DNA of 64,000 nucleotides from contig NZ_CP097800.1 in the NCBI RefSeq assembly GCF_000612545.2, forward strand, positions 1,984,001-2,048,000, read 5' to 3'. A model generated the notes under the pieces. It had not been told where the DNA came from, ran no database searches, and was given only the letters and a program-made list of their open reading frames with translations. Below, one piece after another: positions 44,789 through 52,810 of the stretch. The stretch is from Streptomyces sp. PCS3-D2 (GTDB lineage: Bacteria; Actinomycetota; Actinomycetes; Streptomycetales; Streptomycetaceae). Positions within the stretch are counted from its first letter, which is position 1, and the number at the start of each line of letters is the position of its first letter. The translations under genes were made by a program, and so were the position numbers.

Positions 44789-46663
44789 TCACGGCCCGTG
44801 GAGGGGGTTGGGCACGGTGCCGTATTGCACGGCGTGCGGGCGGTCGGGGCGGTCCCGGTAGCCGTCCTCGTACAGCCGGTTCCTGTTCAGGCACAGCCTG
44901 GCGATGCGCTCGCCGAGCAGGTCGAAGAGCTCGAAGCGGTCCTTGAGCTCGGGGAAACGGGCCTGATGGCGCAGAATCTCGGCCCGTGCGAGCGACCAGA
45001 AATCGTCCTCGGGGACGCCGAGGCGGTCCTCGCAGAGCGCAGACAGGTAGCGGAAGACTCCGATGAACAGCCCGGAGTGGATGAACTGCGGCAGGAAGTC
45101 GGCGGGCTCGGTGAGCAGGACGGCCCGGACCTCGTCGGGTACGGAGGCCAGCTCGGGCAGCGGCTCGTCGCTGATGTTGACGTCGTCCACGAAGTCCTTC
45201 ACGGCGAGCCGGACCGGGACATCGTGCTCATCGAAGATCACGACGGCGTTCTCGCCGTGCGGGGAGAAGACCGTGCCGTAGCGGTAGAGGAAGTGGAGCA
45301 GCGGCGGCAGGACGGCCGCGAAGAGCCGCTGCAGCCATGCGGCGGGCGTCAGACCGGAGCGGGCGACGAGCTCGGCGGTGAACGACCGGCCGCAGGGGTC
45401 GGTGTGCAGCAGTGACGCGAGCGTACGGGCGCGCTCCCCGGCCGCGAGGAGACCGGTCAGGGGCTCGCGCCAGATCGCGCCGAGGAGTTCCTTGTACTGG
45501 TACGGCACCTCGGGGAGCAGTTCGTACACGGGGTGGCGGACGGTGACCGAGGCGACTTCACCGAGCAGGATCACGCGGCACTCGTCGCGCAGGAAGGGGT
45601 CGGCGTCGCGGAGGGAGTGGATCCAGGCGGTGACGGCGGGGGCCGCGAGGGCGAGGTCCGAGGGCAGTCCGCGCCAGACCATGGTGTTGAAAACGGACAG
45701 CGGCAGCTTCACGCTGTGCCGATCGGGGCGGGTGAGGTTGAGGAAGGTGCGGATCGACTGCTGGGGCAGGCGGACGTCCGGGTCGGCGGGGAGGGGGACG
45801 AGATCCCCGGAGGCGAGTGCCGGGGCGAAGAGGGGAACGACCACCTCGTCCCACTGCCAGGGGTGCACGGGGAAGTAGAGGTAGCGCAGCGGGTCGAGGC
45901 CGCGGTCGCGGAGGGCCTGGTCGAAGGCCGCTCGGGTGGCCGGGTCGAGCTCTGCGGAGTAGAGGCGCGCGGGGTCCTCCAAGCCGCCGGTTCCGCGGTA
46001 GGCGGCAAGCGAGGTGTGGGCGGCGAGCCAGGGCAGGCGCTGGTGGCTGCGTGCCTCGGGGGCCCAGGCTGCGGTGTCGGAGGCGGACAGCCCGATCCGG
46101 CCCTTGTTGAGGACGAGCCAGGGGTGGCCGGTCTGGTGGCCTTCGAGGGCCGCGTAGTCGAGGTCGGCGAGGACGTCGGCGGTGAGGGCGGTGTGGTCGA
46201 TCCGTGCGTCCGCGGCGAGGGTGGCGCTGAGTTCGCGGACGAGGTGGCCGAGGGTGGCTCCGTCGAGTCCGAGGAGGGTGCGGGCGCGGACGAGGAAGGC
46301 GTACGGGTCCCCGAAGGAGACCGGCGCGGGCGGGGCGGGCGGAGGTGCTCCGAGGGTGATGGTGTCCGGATCGACGTGCCAACTGCCGTACGAGCGGCGG
46401 CGGGCCCGGAAGCCGAGACTGCTGCCGTCGTCGAGGGTCACGGTCCAGGCGTCACCGGCGACGGCCGGGACGGGGACGGGGGCGGGGACGGGGACGGGGA
46501 CGATGATCTCCTCGTAGGCGAATTCGGCGAGCATCTTGGCGAGGAGCCTGCGGGCGGCGGACTCCCAGGTCGGGCTGGTGAGTTCAGGTGGTGTGCAGGG
46601 GTGCTGGGGCGACGGTGGCAGGATCTTTTCCGTCGGGCCGGGGGCTGCTGGGAAGTTCGGCAC
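44789..46663 (-). CDS. NIS siderophore synthetase (IucA/IucC family), second copy
   Basis: A 624-aa NRPS-independent siderophore synthetase that would use ATP to join a carboxylic acid (citrate-type) to an amine. Core motifs: EGHQTGHPWLVLNKGRIGLS near residue 180 (the ATP-binding His-Pro/Lys/Arg loop), YFPVHPWQWDEVV, QQSIRTFLNLT, SVKLPLSVFNTMVWRGLPS and HGENAVVIFDEHDVPVRL. The C-terminal FhuF-like helical region ends in NPLHGP. A Val-Pro repeat (residues about 54-66) sits in the head. Last gene of the four-gene operon, 101 bp after the acyltransferase. Substrate class (A, B or C) cannot be fixed by eye. Confidence 0.92.
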   Translation of the reverse strand: MPNFPAAPGPTEKILPPSPQHPCTPPELTSPTWESAARRLLAKMLAEFAYEEIIVPVPVPAPVPVPAVAGDAWTVTLDDGSSLGFRARRRSYGSWHVDPDTITLGAPPPAPPAPVSFGDPYAFLVRARTLLGLDGATLGHLVRELSATLAADARIDHTALTADVLADLDYAALEGHQTGHPWLVLNKGRIGLSASDTAAWAPEARSHQRLPWLAAHTSLAAYRGTGGLEDPARLYSAELDPATRAAFDQALRDRGLDPLRYLYFPVHPWQWDEVVVPLFAPALASGDLVPLPADPDVRLPQQSIRTFLNLTRPDRHSVKLPLSVFNTMVWRGLPSDLALAAPAVTAWIHSLRDADPFLRDECRVILLGEVASVTVRHPVYELLPEVPYQYKELLGAIWREPLTGLLAAGERARTLASLLHTDPCGRSFTAELVARSGLTPAAWLQRLFAAVLPPLLHFLYRYGTVFSPHGENAVVIFDEHDVPVRLAVKDFVDDVNISDEPLPELASVPDEVRAVLLTEPADFLPQFIHSGLFIGVFRYLSALCEDRLGVPEDDFWSLARAEILRHQARFPELKDRFELFDLLGERIARLCLNRNRLYEDGYRDRPDRPHAVQYGTVPNPLHGP

Positions 46664-46764
46664 GTGACTCCTCGCAGATCGGGAACTTTGCTGCGCGACG
46701 CGGAGTTTTCGAAGGGAGAGGTGCGGAGCGACGACGACGGCGGTCGCGGCGTGCGGGGCGGTGA

Positions 46765-47472
46765 TCAGAGGAGATTGCGCAGCGCCCGCTCCCGGATCAT
46801 CAGGGCGGCGCGCTTCTCGGGGAGGTCGATTTCCGCGTGGCAGCGGAAGCCCGAGCCGAGGAAGGCCGATACGGAGGGGGTGTTGCGGATGTCCGGTTCC
46901 GCGACGACGCGTGTGCAGCGGGGACGGTTGCCGAGGACCAGGTCGGCGACGCCTCGCAGCAGTGCCGTGCCCAGCCCGCGGCCGCGGTTCGTACCGTCTC
47001 CGATGAGCAGGTGGATACCCGTGTCGTGGGGGCGCGCCGGATAATGGCGGGAGAGCGGGTCGAGGTCGGCCCGGTAGATCTCCCAGTAGCTCATCGGCAC
47101 GCCGTCGAGAACGCCGAGGCAGGGGATGCTCCGGCCGTCGCCGTCGAGCTGGGCCCGCAGGTGGGCCGCGGTGACCGCGGCGGGGCCGGCGAGCTCCCAG
47201 TAGGCGTTCACCTCAGGGTCGTTCATCCAGCCGGTGAGGAGTTCCAGGTCTCGTCCCGGCCGTACGGGTTCCAGGCGGAAGGTCCCGGCCCGGGTGGTGA
47301 CGCTGCCCCAGGTGGCGGGTGAATCGAGCAGGTCGGCCTCGGCGAGCAGGGGCAGCAGGCCTGCGTTGCGGCACGGTACGGCGGTGTGCTGGACGGCGCC
47401 GAGGGCGTAGACGGCGTCAGGGGCGTCGAGACCGGGTCCGGCGTAATCGGCGGCGGTGTCCGTGAGGCTCAT
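46765..47472 (-). CDS. GNAT acyltransferase, siderophore type (IucB-like)
   Basis: A 235-aa GNAT enzyme of the aerobactin-acetylase class. The family motif LLTGWMNDPEVNAYWELAGP appears near residue 78, and the CoA loop GDGTNRGRGLGTALLRGVAD follows. The tail (DIRNTPSVSAFLGSGFRCHA) is normal. Known relatives acylate N-hydroxylated lysine, ornithine or diaminopropane arms; here no hydroxylase gene is nearby, so it may acylate a plain amine or alcohol. ATG 47472 lies 33 bp after the upstream NIS synthetase. Third gene of the operon. Confidence 0.88.
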   Translation of the reverse strand: MSLTDTAADYAGPGLDAPDAVYALGAVQHTAVPCRNAGLLPLLAEADLLDSPATWGSVTTRAGTFRLEPVRPGRDLELLTGWMNDPEVNAYWELAGPAAVTAAHLRAQLDGDGRSIPCLGVLDGVPMSYWEIYRADLDPLSRHYPARPHDTGIHLLIGDGTNRGRGLGTALLRGVADLVLGNRPRCTRVVAEPDIRNTPSVSAFLGSGFRCHAEIDLPEKRAALMIRERALRNLL

Positions 47473-47505
47473 CGGGGGCTCTCCTCCGCGTCGGGCGCCG
47501 ACGCG

Positions 47506-49842
47506 TCAAGGGTGAAGGGGGTTGGTGATGGTGACGTAGACGGACTGGGTGTCGACGGGGCCGACGAGCTCGTCGAGGCCACCCAGGCGGGTGAGCAGGT
47601 TCGCCTTGCAGCGCAGGGTGGGCGAGTCGAGCAGCCGGGTGGGGAGCGGGCCGAGGCCCGCGGCCTTGGCGAGGAAACGGCGGAAGGCGGCGAGGAGGAC
47701 GCGTTCGTCGGCGAGGCGCTGGGAGCCGAAGGCGCCGATCAGGCCCAGCACGTTGTTGATGCCGAGGTAGTAGGCGAAGCGTTCGTCGGTGACGGGGTCC
47801 GGGACAAAGGTGTCGCTGCGGGTGCCGATTCCGGGGAGCCGTTGCTCCAGTTCGGTCCGGCGGGACTCGCGGAAGTAGTAGCCCTGGTTGTCCCGGTAGC
47901 GGCCACCGGTCGGCCATCCTGCCGGGTCGAGAAGGACCAGGGTGTTCTGCTGGTGCGCTTCGAGGGCGATGCCGGCGAGGGCGTCGAAGGCGAGGACCGG
48001 CAGGACCACGTGGTCGAGGTAGCGCAGGAACCACTCGGCGGCGACGGCCGTGGTGGTGTGTCCGGTGGCGGAGGCGAGACCGGAGACGATCTCGGCGAGC
48101 CGGGAGCGCATGGTGGTCCGGCCGGGCCGCGGTCGGGGAGAGGTGAGTGCGGCGACGCAGGCGGCGTCGTCGCCCGGGCGGAAGGGGTTGTGGCGCAGCA
48201 AGGCGTCGAGACCGGGGACGGGGGTGCCGTCCGGGGCGTCCACGGCCACCCAGGCCGGGTCGCGGACGATGTCGAAGCCCGGGTGGGCGGCCTGCCACTG
48301 CTCGGCGAGGCCGGTGCGGAGCAGCCGGTGTACCTCGACGCCCCGGTGGAGTTCCTTGCGGAGGTTCTCGCGGCGGGAGTTGGTGATGCGCAGGCCCAGG
48401 GAGAGCTTGAGCATCGCGGGGGCGCCGGGCCGGTGGACGGTGCGGACGGAGGAGGTCGGGTACCAGGCCTCCCCCTGGGGACCCAGGTCGTGCAGGAGTC
48501 CGGCGTCACGCAGGGCGGTGACGGATGGGCGTTGGAGGAGGTCGCGGGCCTGCCAGGGGTGCAGGGGAAGGGGGGTGGTGCCGTCGGGCAGCGACAGTCC
48601 GGGGGCGAGCCGGCCGATGAGCTGCGGAGCGGAGACGGGGCGGCCGCGCTCGGTCCAGGCTGATTCGGTGGCGAGGGCGGAGTGCTCGACCGCGAACCAG
48701 TGCAGGGGGAAGGAGCCGTGGAGTTCGGGTGAGTAGCGGGGAGCCTCGTTCTCGGAGAGTCCTTCGCGGCTCTTGGGGTCGGGCTGGAGGGGGTGGCCAA
48801 GGAGGAGTGACTGTTCGGCGGTGAGGAAGCGGTCCGCGCCGGCGGGGGCCGGGGCGGTGGGGCGTTCTCGCCGGTCGGCGATGAACTCGGCGGTACGGCG
48901 CACCGAGTCGGCGACCCGGCCGACGAGGTCGGCGCTGCCTCGGCCGTCGACCGCACCCTCGCGGGCGATGAGCGCGGCCAGGGTGACGGCGTCCAGGCAC
49001 GGCGCGGTGATGGGTGTGCCTTCGAGACGGGCCGGGCCGAAGCGGTGCCAGCCGGTGTGGGACCAGTGGCGGACAGCGACCAGCACGGCGGTGCCGGATG
49101 CGGGAAGGGGGATGCGCAGGGGGCTCCCGGCGGGTGCGTCAGGGCGGCGCAGGCCGGACTCTCGGATCCAGCAGCGGAGCAGGTTCTCCACCGCCGCGGC
49201 CTCGGCGGCGAGGGCCGGTTCGGGGTGGTCCAGGGGGTCGGGTCCGGCGGTGGGCTCCGGCCGGACGAAGCCCGGCCGGCCGGTGCGGGCGCGGGGCGTG
49301 CCGTCCTTCTGCCGGGGCACCGTGGTCGCCGCCCCGGCGTCGGCTGCGCCCGGCTCCGGGGGCGGCCCGCCCGGAGCGGCCTCCCGCGCCAGGGCGTACC
49401 CGGCCGTGCTCCCGCCGGCGTGGGCCCCGGTGGCGGAGCGGTGTGCGGGGGACGGCTCGACCGAGGAGATGTGCGGTTCGGCCCTGCCCGGCACCGCGTC
49501 GGGAGTTGGGGCGTTCCCGGTGCTGATGCGGGGCCCGGTGTCGGCGGGCGCGGCCTGCGCGCTGGTGGCCGGTGGACGCGCGGCCGGCGTGGCGGGCAGC
49601 TGCGGCAGCGCGGGGTCCCGTACGGCTTCGGCGTCCGCCGCGGGCGCGGGGTCGACCACCGGCGAGGGCTGTGCCGGGGCGTCGGCTCCGCCTCCGGGGA
49701 GCGACGACGCCGTGCGGGCTCGGTCGGGCAGCGGCTGCGGGTGGTCCGGCTCGCCCACGGCGGCGGGCACGGAGGCGGCGGGAGCCGGGTCTTGCGGATG
49801 GGGGCCGGACTGCATCGGGGTGGACTGGTACGGCTCTGGCAT
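47506..49842 (-). CDS. NIS siderophore synthetase (IucA/IucC family) with long N-terminal extension
   Basis: A 778-aa protein. The first 215 residues or so are Pro/Ala/Gly/Ser-rich and presumably disordered. The synthetase follows with LLLGHPLQPDPKSREGL (His about 350), LPLHPWQARDLL, SSVRTVHRPGAPAMLKLSLG, ALEAHQQNTLVLLD and GYYFRES, then a helical C-terminus. The family is usually about 580-620 residues, so the extension is extra. ATG 49842 with GAGGA 6 nt upstream is preferred over the adjoining GTG. Its KSREG loop is closer to IucC/RhbF-type enzymes than that of the other copy. Second gene of the operon, 21 bp after the aminotransferase. Confidence 0.9.
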   Translation of the reverse strand: MPEPYQSTPMQSGPHPQDPAPAASVPAAVGEPDHPQPLPDRARTASSLPGGGADAPAQPSPVVDPAPAADAEAVRDPALPQLPATPAARPPATSAQAAPADTGPRISTGNAPTPDAVPGRAEPHISSVEPSPAHRSATGAHAGGSTAGYALAREAAPGGPPPEPGAADAGAATTVPRQKDGTPRARTGRPGFVRPEPTAGPDPLDHPEPALAAEAAAVENLLRCWIRESGLRRPDAPAGSPLRIPLPASGTAVLVAVRHWSHTGWHRFGPARLEGTPITAPCLDAVTLAALIAREGAVDGRGSADLVGRVADSVRRTAEFIADRRERPTAPAPAGADRFLTAEQSLLLGHPLQPDPKSREGLSENEAPRYSPELHGSFPLHWFAVEHSALATESAWTERGRPVSAPQLIGRLAPGLSLPDGTTPLPLHPWQARDLLQRPSVTALRDAGLLHDLGPQGEAWYPTSSVRTVHRPGAPAMLKLSLGLRITNSRRENLRKELHRGVEVHRLLRTGLAEQWQAAHPGFDIVRDPAWVAVDAPDGTPVPGLDALLRHNPFRPGDDAACVAALTSPRPRPGRTTMRSRLAEIVSGLASATGHTTTAVAAEWFLRYLDHVVLPVLAFDALAGIALEAHQQNTLVLLDPAGWPTGGRYRDNQGYYFRESRRTELEQRLPGIGTRSDTFVPDPVTDERFAYYLGINNVLGLIGAFGSQRLADERVLLAAFRRFLAKAAGLGPLPTRLLDSPTLRCKANLLTRLGGLDELVGPVDTQSVYVTITNPLHP

Positions 49843-49863
49843 CACGGATCCTCGGGGTGCGGG

Positions 49864-51246
49864 TCAGCGGGGCCGGCGGGCGGCGGCCGGGATGGCGTCG
49901 GCGAGGCGATCGAGGACCGCCGCGGCCTGCTCGTCGGTCAGGGTCAGCGGCGGGAGCAGCCGGACCACGGCCCCGTGGCGGCCTCCGAGTTCGACGATCA
50001 GACCGCGTTCCAGGCACTCCTGGCGGACGGCCGCTGCGAGGGCCGGTGCGGCGGCTCCGGTGTCGGGGTCGACCAGTTCGAGGCCGATCATGAGGCCCCG
50101 GCCCCGGACGTCCCCGATGCAGGGGTGCCCGGAGGCCAGACCGCGCAGGGCCGCCAGCATCCGGTCGCCGAGAGCGGCGGCGCGTTCGGCGAGCCGGTTC
50201 TCGCGGACGAAGGCGAGCGTGGCCGTACCGGCGGCCATGGCGAGCTGGTTGCCGCGGAAGGTGCCGGCGTGGGCACCCGGGGTCCAGATGTCCAGGCCTG
50301 ATCGGTACACGATCACCGCGAGGGGCAGGCTGCCACCGATCGCCTTGGACAGGACCATCACGTCGGGCACCACCCCTGCGTGGTCCACGCCCCAGAAGGC
50401 GCCGGTGCGGCCGACGCCGGTCTGGACCTCGTCGGCGATGAGGGGGATCCCCCGCGATGCGGTGATCTCGCGCATGCGGCGCAGCCAGCCGTCCGGGGCC
50501 GGGTTGACTCCACCCTCGCCCTGCACGGGTTCGACGATCAGGCCCGCGGGCAGCGGGACGCCGCCCTTGGGGTCGTCGAGCAGGTTCTCCGTCCAGCGCG
50601 CGGCCAGTTCGGCTCCCTCGGCGCCTCCGACGCCGAACGGGCAGCGGAAGTCCTGCGGGTAGGGAAGCCTGGTCACCCGGGGCTCGGAAGCGCCTCCCGA
50701 GGCGTCCAGGGCGCCGGCGGTCATGCCGTGGTAGGCACCGGTGAAGGCGAGGAGTCCGGAGCGCCCGGTCGCGGTGCGCACCAGTTTGAGGGCGGCTTCC
50801 ACCGCGTCCGTACCGGCGGGCCCGCAGAACTGGATGCGTGCGTCGGCCGCCAGTTCGGGCGGCAGGTTGGCGAACAGCTCCGTGGTGAAGGCGTCCTTGA
50901 CCGGTGTCGCGAGGTCCAGCACGTGAAGTGGCGCGCCCGAGTCGAGGACTGCGCGGACCGCTTCGAGCACCACCGGGTGGTTGTGTCCGAGCGCAAGGGT
51001 GCCGGCACCGGAGAGGCAGTCCAGGTAGCGGCGGCCGTCGGCGCCCTCGATGGTCAGACCGCGGGCCCGCACCGGGACGATCGGCAGAGACCGGGCGTAG
51101 GTCCGGGCGGCTGACTCGCGCTGCGCCTGCCTGCGCAGAATGCCGTCCTGACCTGCTGCGCGGCTGCCCTGCGGCGGCACTTCGGAGCTCCCCTGCGGCG
51201 GGGTCCGTGTCGCTGCCGCCGCCCCGGCCTGCTCGGTGAAAGCCAC
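49864..51246 (-). CDS. Class III PLP aminotransferase (diaminobutyrate aminotransferase-like)
   Basis: A 460-aa aminotransferase, first gene of the siderophore operon. Residues from about 40 on show the class III pattern: YLDCLSGAGTLALGHNHPVV, FCGPAGTDAVEAALKLVRTA, GAYHGMTAGALDASGG, IVEPVQGEGG, LIADEVQTGVGRTG and the PLP lysine Lys301 in VLSKAIGGSLPLAV. The pattern resembles diaminobutyrate-2-oxoglutarate transaminases (RhbA/EctB-like), which supply 2,4-diaminobutyrate for siderophores. The GTG start at 51246 has GGAGGAG 8 nt upstream. No decarboxylase to make diaminopropane accompanies it. The first 40 residues are Gln/Gly-rich. Confidence 0.9.
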   Translation of the reverse strand: MAFTEQAGAAAATRTPPQGSSEVPPQGSRAAGQDGILRRQAQRESAARTYARSLPIVPVRARGLTIEGADGRRYLDCLSGAGTLALGHNHPVVLEAVRAVLDSGAPLHVLDLATPVKDAFTTELFANLPPELAADARIQFCGPAGTDAVEAALKLVRTATGRSGLLAFTGAYHGMTAGALDASGGASEPRVTRLPYPQDFRCPFGVGGAEGAELAARWTENLLDDPKGGVPLPAGLIVEPVQGEGGVNPAPDGWLRRMREITASRGIPLIADEVQTGVGRTGAFWGVDHAGVVPDVMVLSKAIGGSLPLAVIVYRSGLDIWTPGAHAGTFRGNQLAMAAGTATLAFVRENRLAERAAALGDRMLAALRGLASGHPCIGDVRGRGLMIGLELVDPDTGAAAPALAAAVRQECLERGLIVELGGRHGAVVRLLPPLTLTDEQAAAVLDRLADAIPAAARRPR

Positions 51247-51480
51247 GCGTACCGCTCCTCCCGCACTGACTGCACTTTCGGATTGCCCTTCGAACACCAA
51301 CGCTCCCCCCGTCCCCCGTACGTACCAACGACGGTGACGGCGACGGATCACGGGTGGACTCAAGATCCTTGTCATGAAGTGAGCATCAGGAACCATCGAC
51401 CCGGGCTGGGTCGTCCAAGGCGGCAGCGGCATAGTGGGGGGCTCCACTCCACGCCTCGAACCTCCAGGGGGACGAACGAC
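51247..51480. promoter_or_regulatory. Divergent promoter region, siderophore operon / lipoprotein protease
   Basis: The 234-bp region must carry the siderophore operon promoter. I found no 19-bp iron box (TTAGGTTAGGCTAACCTAA-like) on either strand, and no clear -10/-35 pair. Confidence 0.5.
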
Positions 51481-52650
51481 ATGCGACCGAACCGACCGGT
51501 CACCGCGACACTGTGCGCGGCCGCCCTCGTGCTGACCGCCGCAGCCTGCGGTCCCGGCGACGGGGAGGCCGGCGGCGACGCCAAGCCGACCGTGGCGGCG
51601 AGCCTTCCGGCCGCGGACGGGATCAAGATCCCGGACCAGCTCAAGGAGAAGCTCAGGGAGCGCGGCATCGACGTGGAGAAGTGGAAGGGGGGTGAGTGGA
51701 AGAACTGGAAGAAGGACGACTGGCTTCGCGAGGCGGGCGACTACATCAACCCGATCATCGAGGACCTCTGGGACCCGGACCGGATGCGCGACGCCGAGCA
51801 GCCGCAGCGTCCGTCCGTCGACCCGGACGCGGGCAAGGACCAGGGCGTCACCGACCCGACCCCGGCGCCGGTGGCGGCCAAGCCGGCCAGCGCGCCCTAC
51901 CACGCCAGCGTTCCGGAGTCCGGCAAGGTCTTCTTCGACGGACCCGAGGGCTCGATGGTGTGCTCGGCGACCGTGGTCAAGGATCCGGCGCACCCCGGCA
52001 AGTCGAACCTGGTCTGGACGGCGGGCCACTGCGTGCACGCGGGCAAGGCGGGCGGCTGGTACCGCAACATCGCGTTCGTCCCGTCCTACAACAACGCGGG
52101 CAAGCCGTCGGCGCAGCTCAAGGGCGCGCCGCGTGAGCAGGTGGCCCCGTACGGCGTGTGGTGGAGCGACTGGGCCCAGACCTCCGACCAGTGGATCGCC
52201 ACGGGCGGCCCGACCGGCGGCGCGGGGGCTCCGTACGACTTCGCCGTACTGCACGTGACGCCCGAGAAGGGAAGCGGCAAGTCCCTGGAGGAGACTGTCG
52301 GTTCGGCGCTCCCGGTCGAGTTCGCCGCGCCCGCCGTGCCGAAGGTCGTGGGCATCACGGCGACGGGTTACCCGGCGGCGGCCCCGTTCGACGGCCAGAA
52401 GGCCTTCCAGTGCACGGACAGGCCAGGCCGGCTGACCCTGAAGGCGAACGAGCCGGTGATGTACCGCATCGGCTGCACGATGACCGGCGGCGCCTCCGGC
52501 GGCGGTTGGGTCGCGGCGGGCGCGGACGGGCGGCCGGCGCTGGTGTCGAACACCTCGATCGGCCCGGCCAAGGCGGGCTGGCTGGCCGGACCGCGGCTCG
52601 GCCCGGAGGCGAAGGGCATCTTCGACGCGGTGAGCCGCAAGTTCAAGTAG
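51481..52650 (+). CDS. Secreted lipoprotein, trypsin-like serine protease
   Basis: A 389-aa protein with a lipoprotein signal (ATLCAAALVLTAAACG; Cys23 in the lipobox). About 110 residues rich in Lys, Trp, Asp and Pro follow (EKWKGGEWKNWKKDDWLREA), then a chymotrypsin-fold protease. Triad residues: His in VWTAGHCVHAG, Asp in YDFAVLHVTP, Ser in TMTGGASGGGWV. The serine context GASGGG is glutamyl-endopeptidase/V8-like rather than the trypsin GDSGGP. ATG 51481 has GGGGGACG upstream. It should be anchored on the outer face of the membrane. Divergent from the siderophore operon; no functional link is shown. A long hairpin follows. Confidence 0.88.
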   Translation: MRPNRPVTATLCAAALVLTAAACGPGDGEAGGDAKPTVAASLPAADGIKIPDQLKEKLRERGIDVEKWKGGEWKNWKKDDWLREAGDYINPIIEDLWDPDRMRDAEQPQRPSVDPDAGKDQGVTDPTPAPVAAKPASAPYHASVPESGKVFFDGPEGSMVCSATVVKDPAHPGKSNLVWTAGHCVHAGKAGGWYRNIAFVPSYNNAGKPSAQLKGAPREQVAPYGVWWSDWAQTSDQWIATGGPTGGAGAPYDFAVLHVTPEKGSGKSLEETVGSALPVEFAAPAVPKVVGITATGYPAAAPFDGQKAFQCTDRPGRLTLKANEPVMYRIGCTMTGGASGGGWVAAGADGRPALVSNTSIGPAKAGWLAGPRLGPEAKGIFDAVSRKFK

Positions 52651-52687
52651 CCCCTACCCGGGAGCACCGGCCCCGGAGCGGGAACGA

Positions 52688-52729
52688 ACGGGTGAGGGCC
52701 CCCTGCGCGTGCAGGGGGCCCTCACCCGT
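52688..52729. terminator. Bidirectional terminator, protease / hflX
   Basis: Perfect 19-bp stem (52688-52706 with 52711-52729) with a GCGT loop between convergent genes. Confidence 0.9.
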
Positions 52730-52810
52730 GAGAAGGTCTCGGCGACGCCGTCGTGCCGGCGCTCCCGGCACGCGGCAGCAGTCAGCCGTAGGGTGCCGGC
52801 AGCGGCCCGG

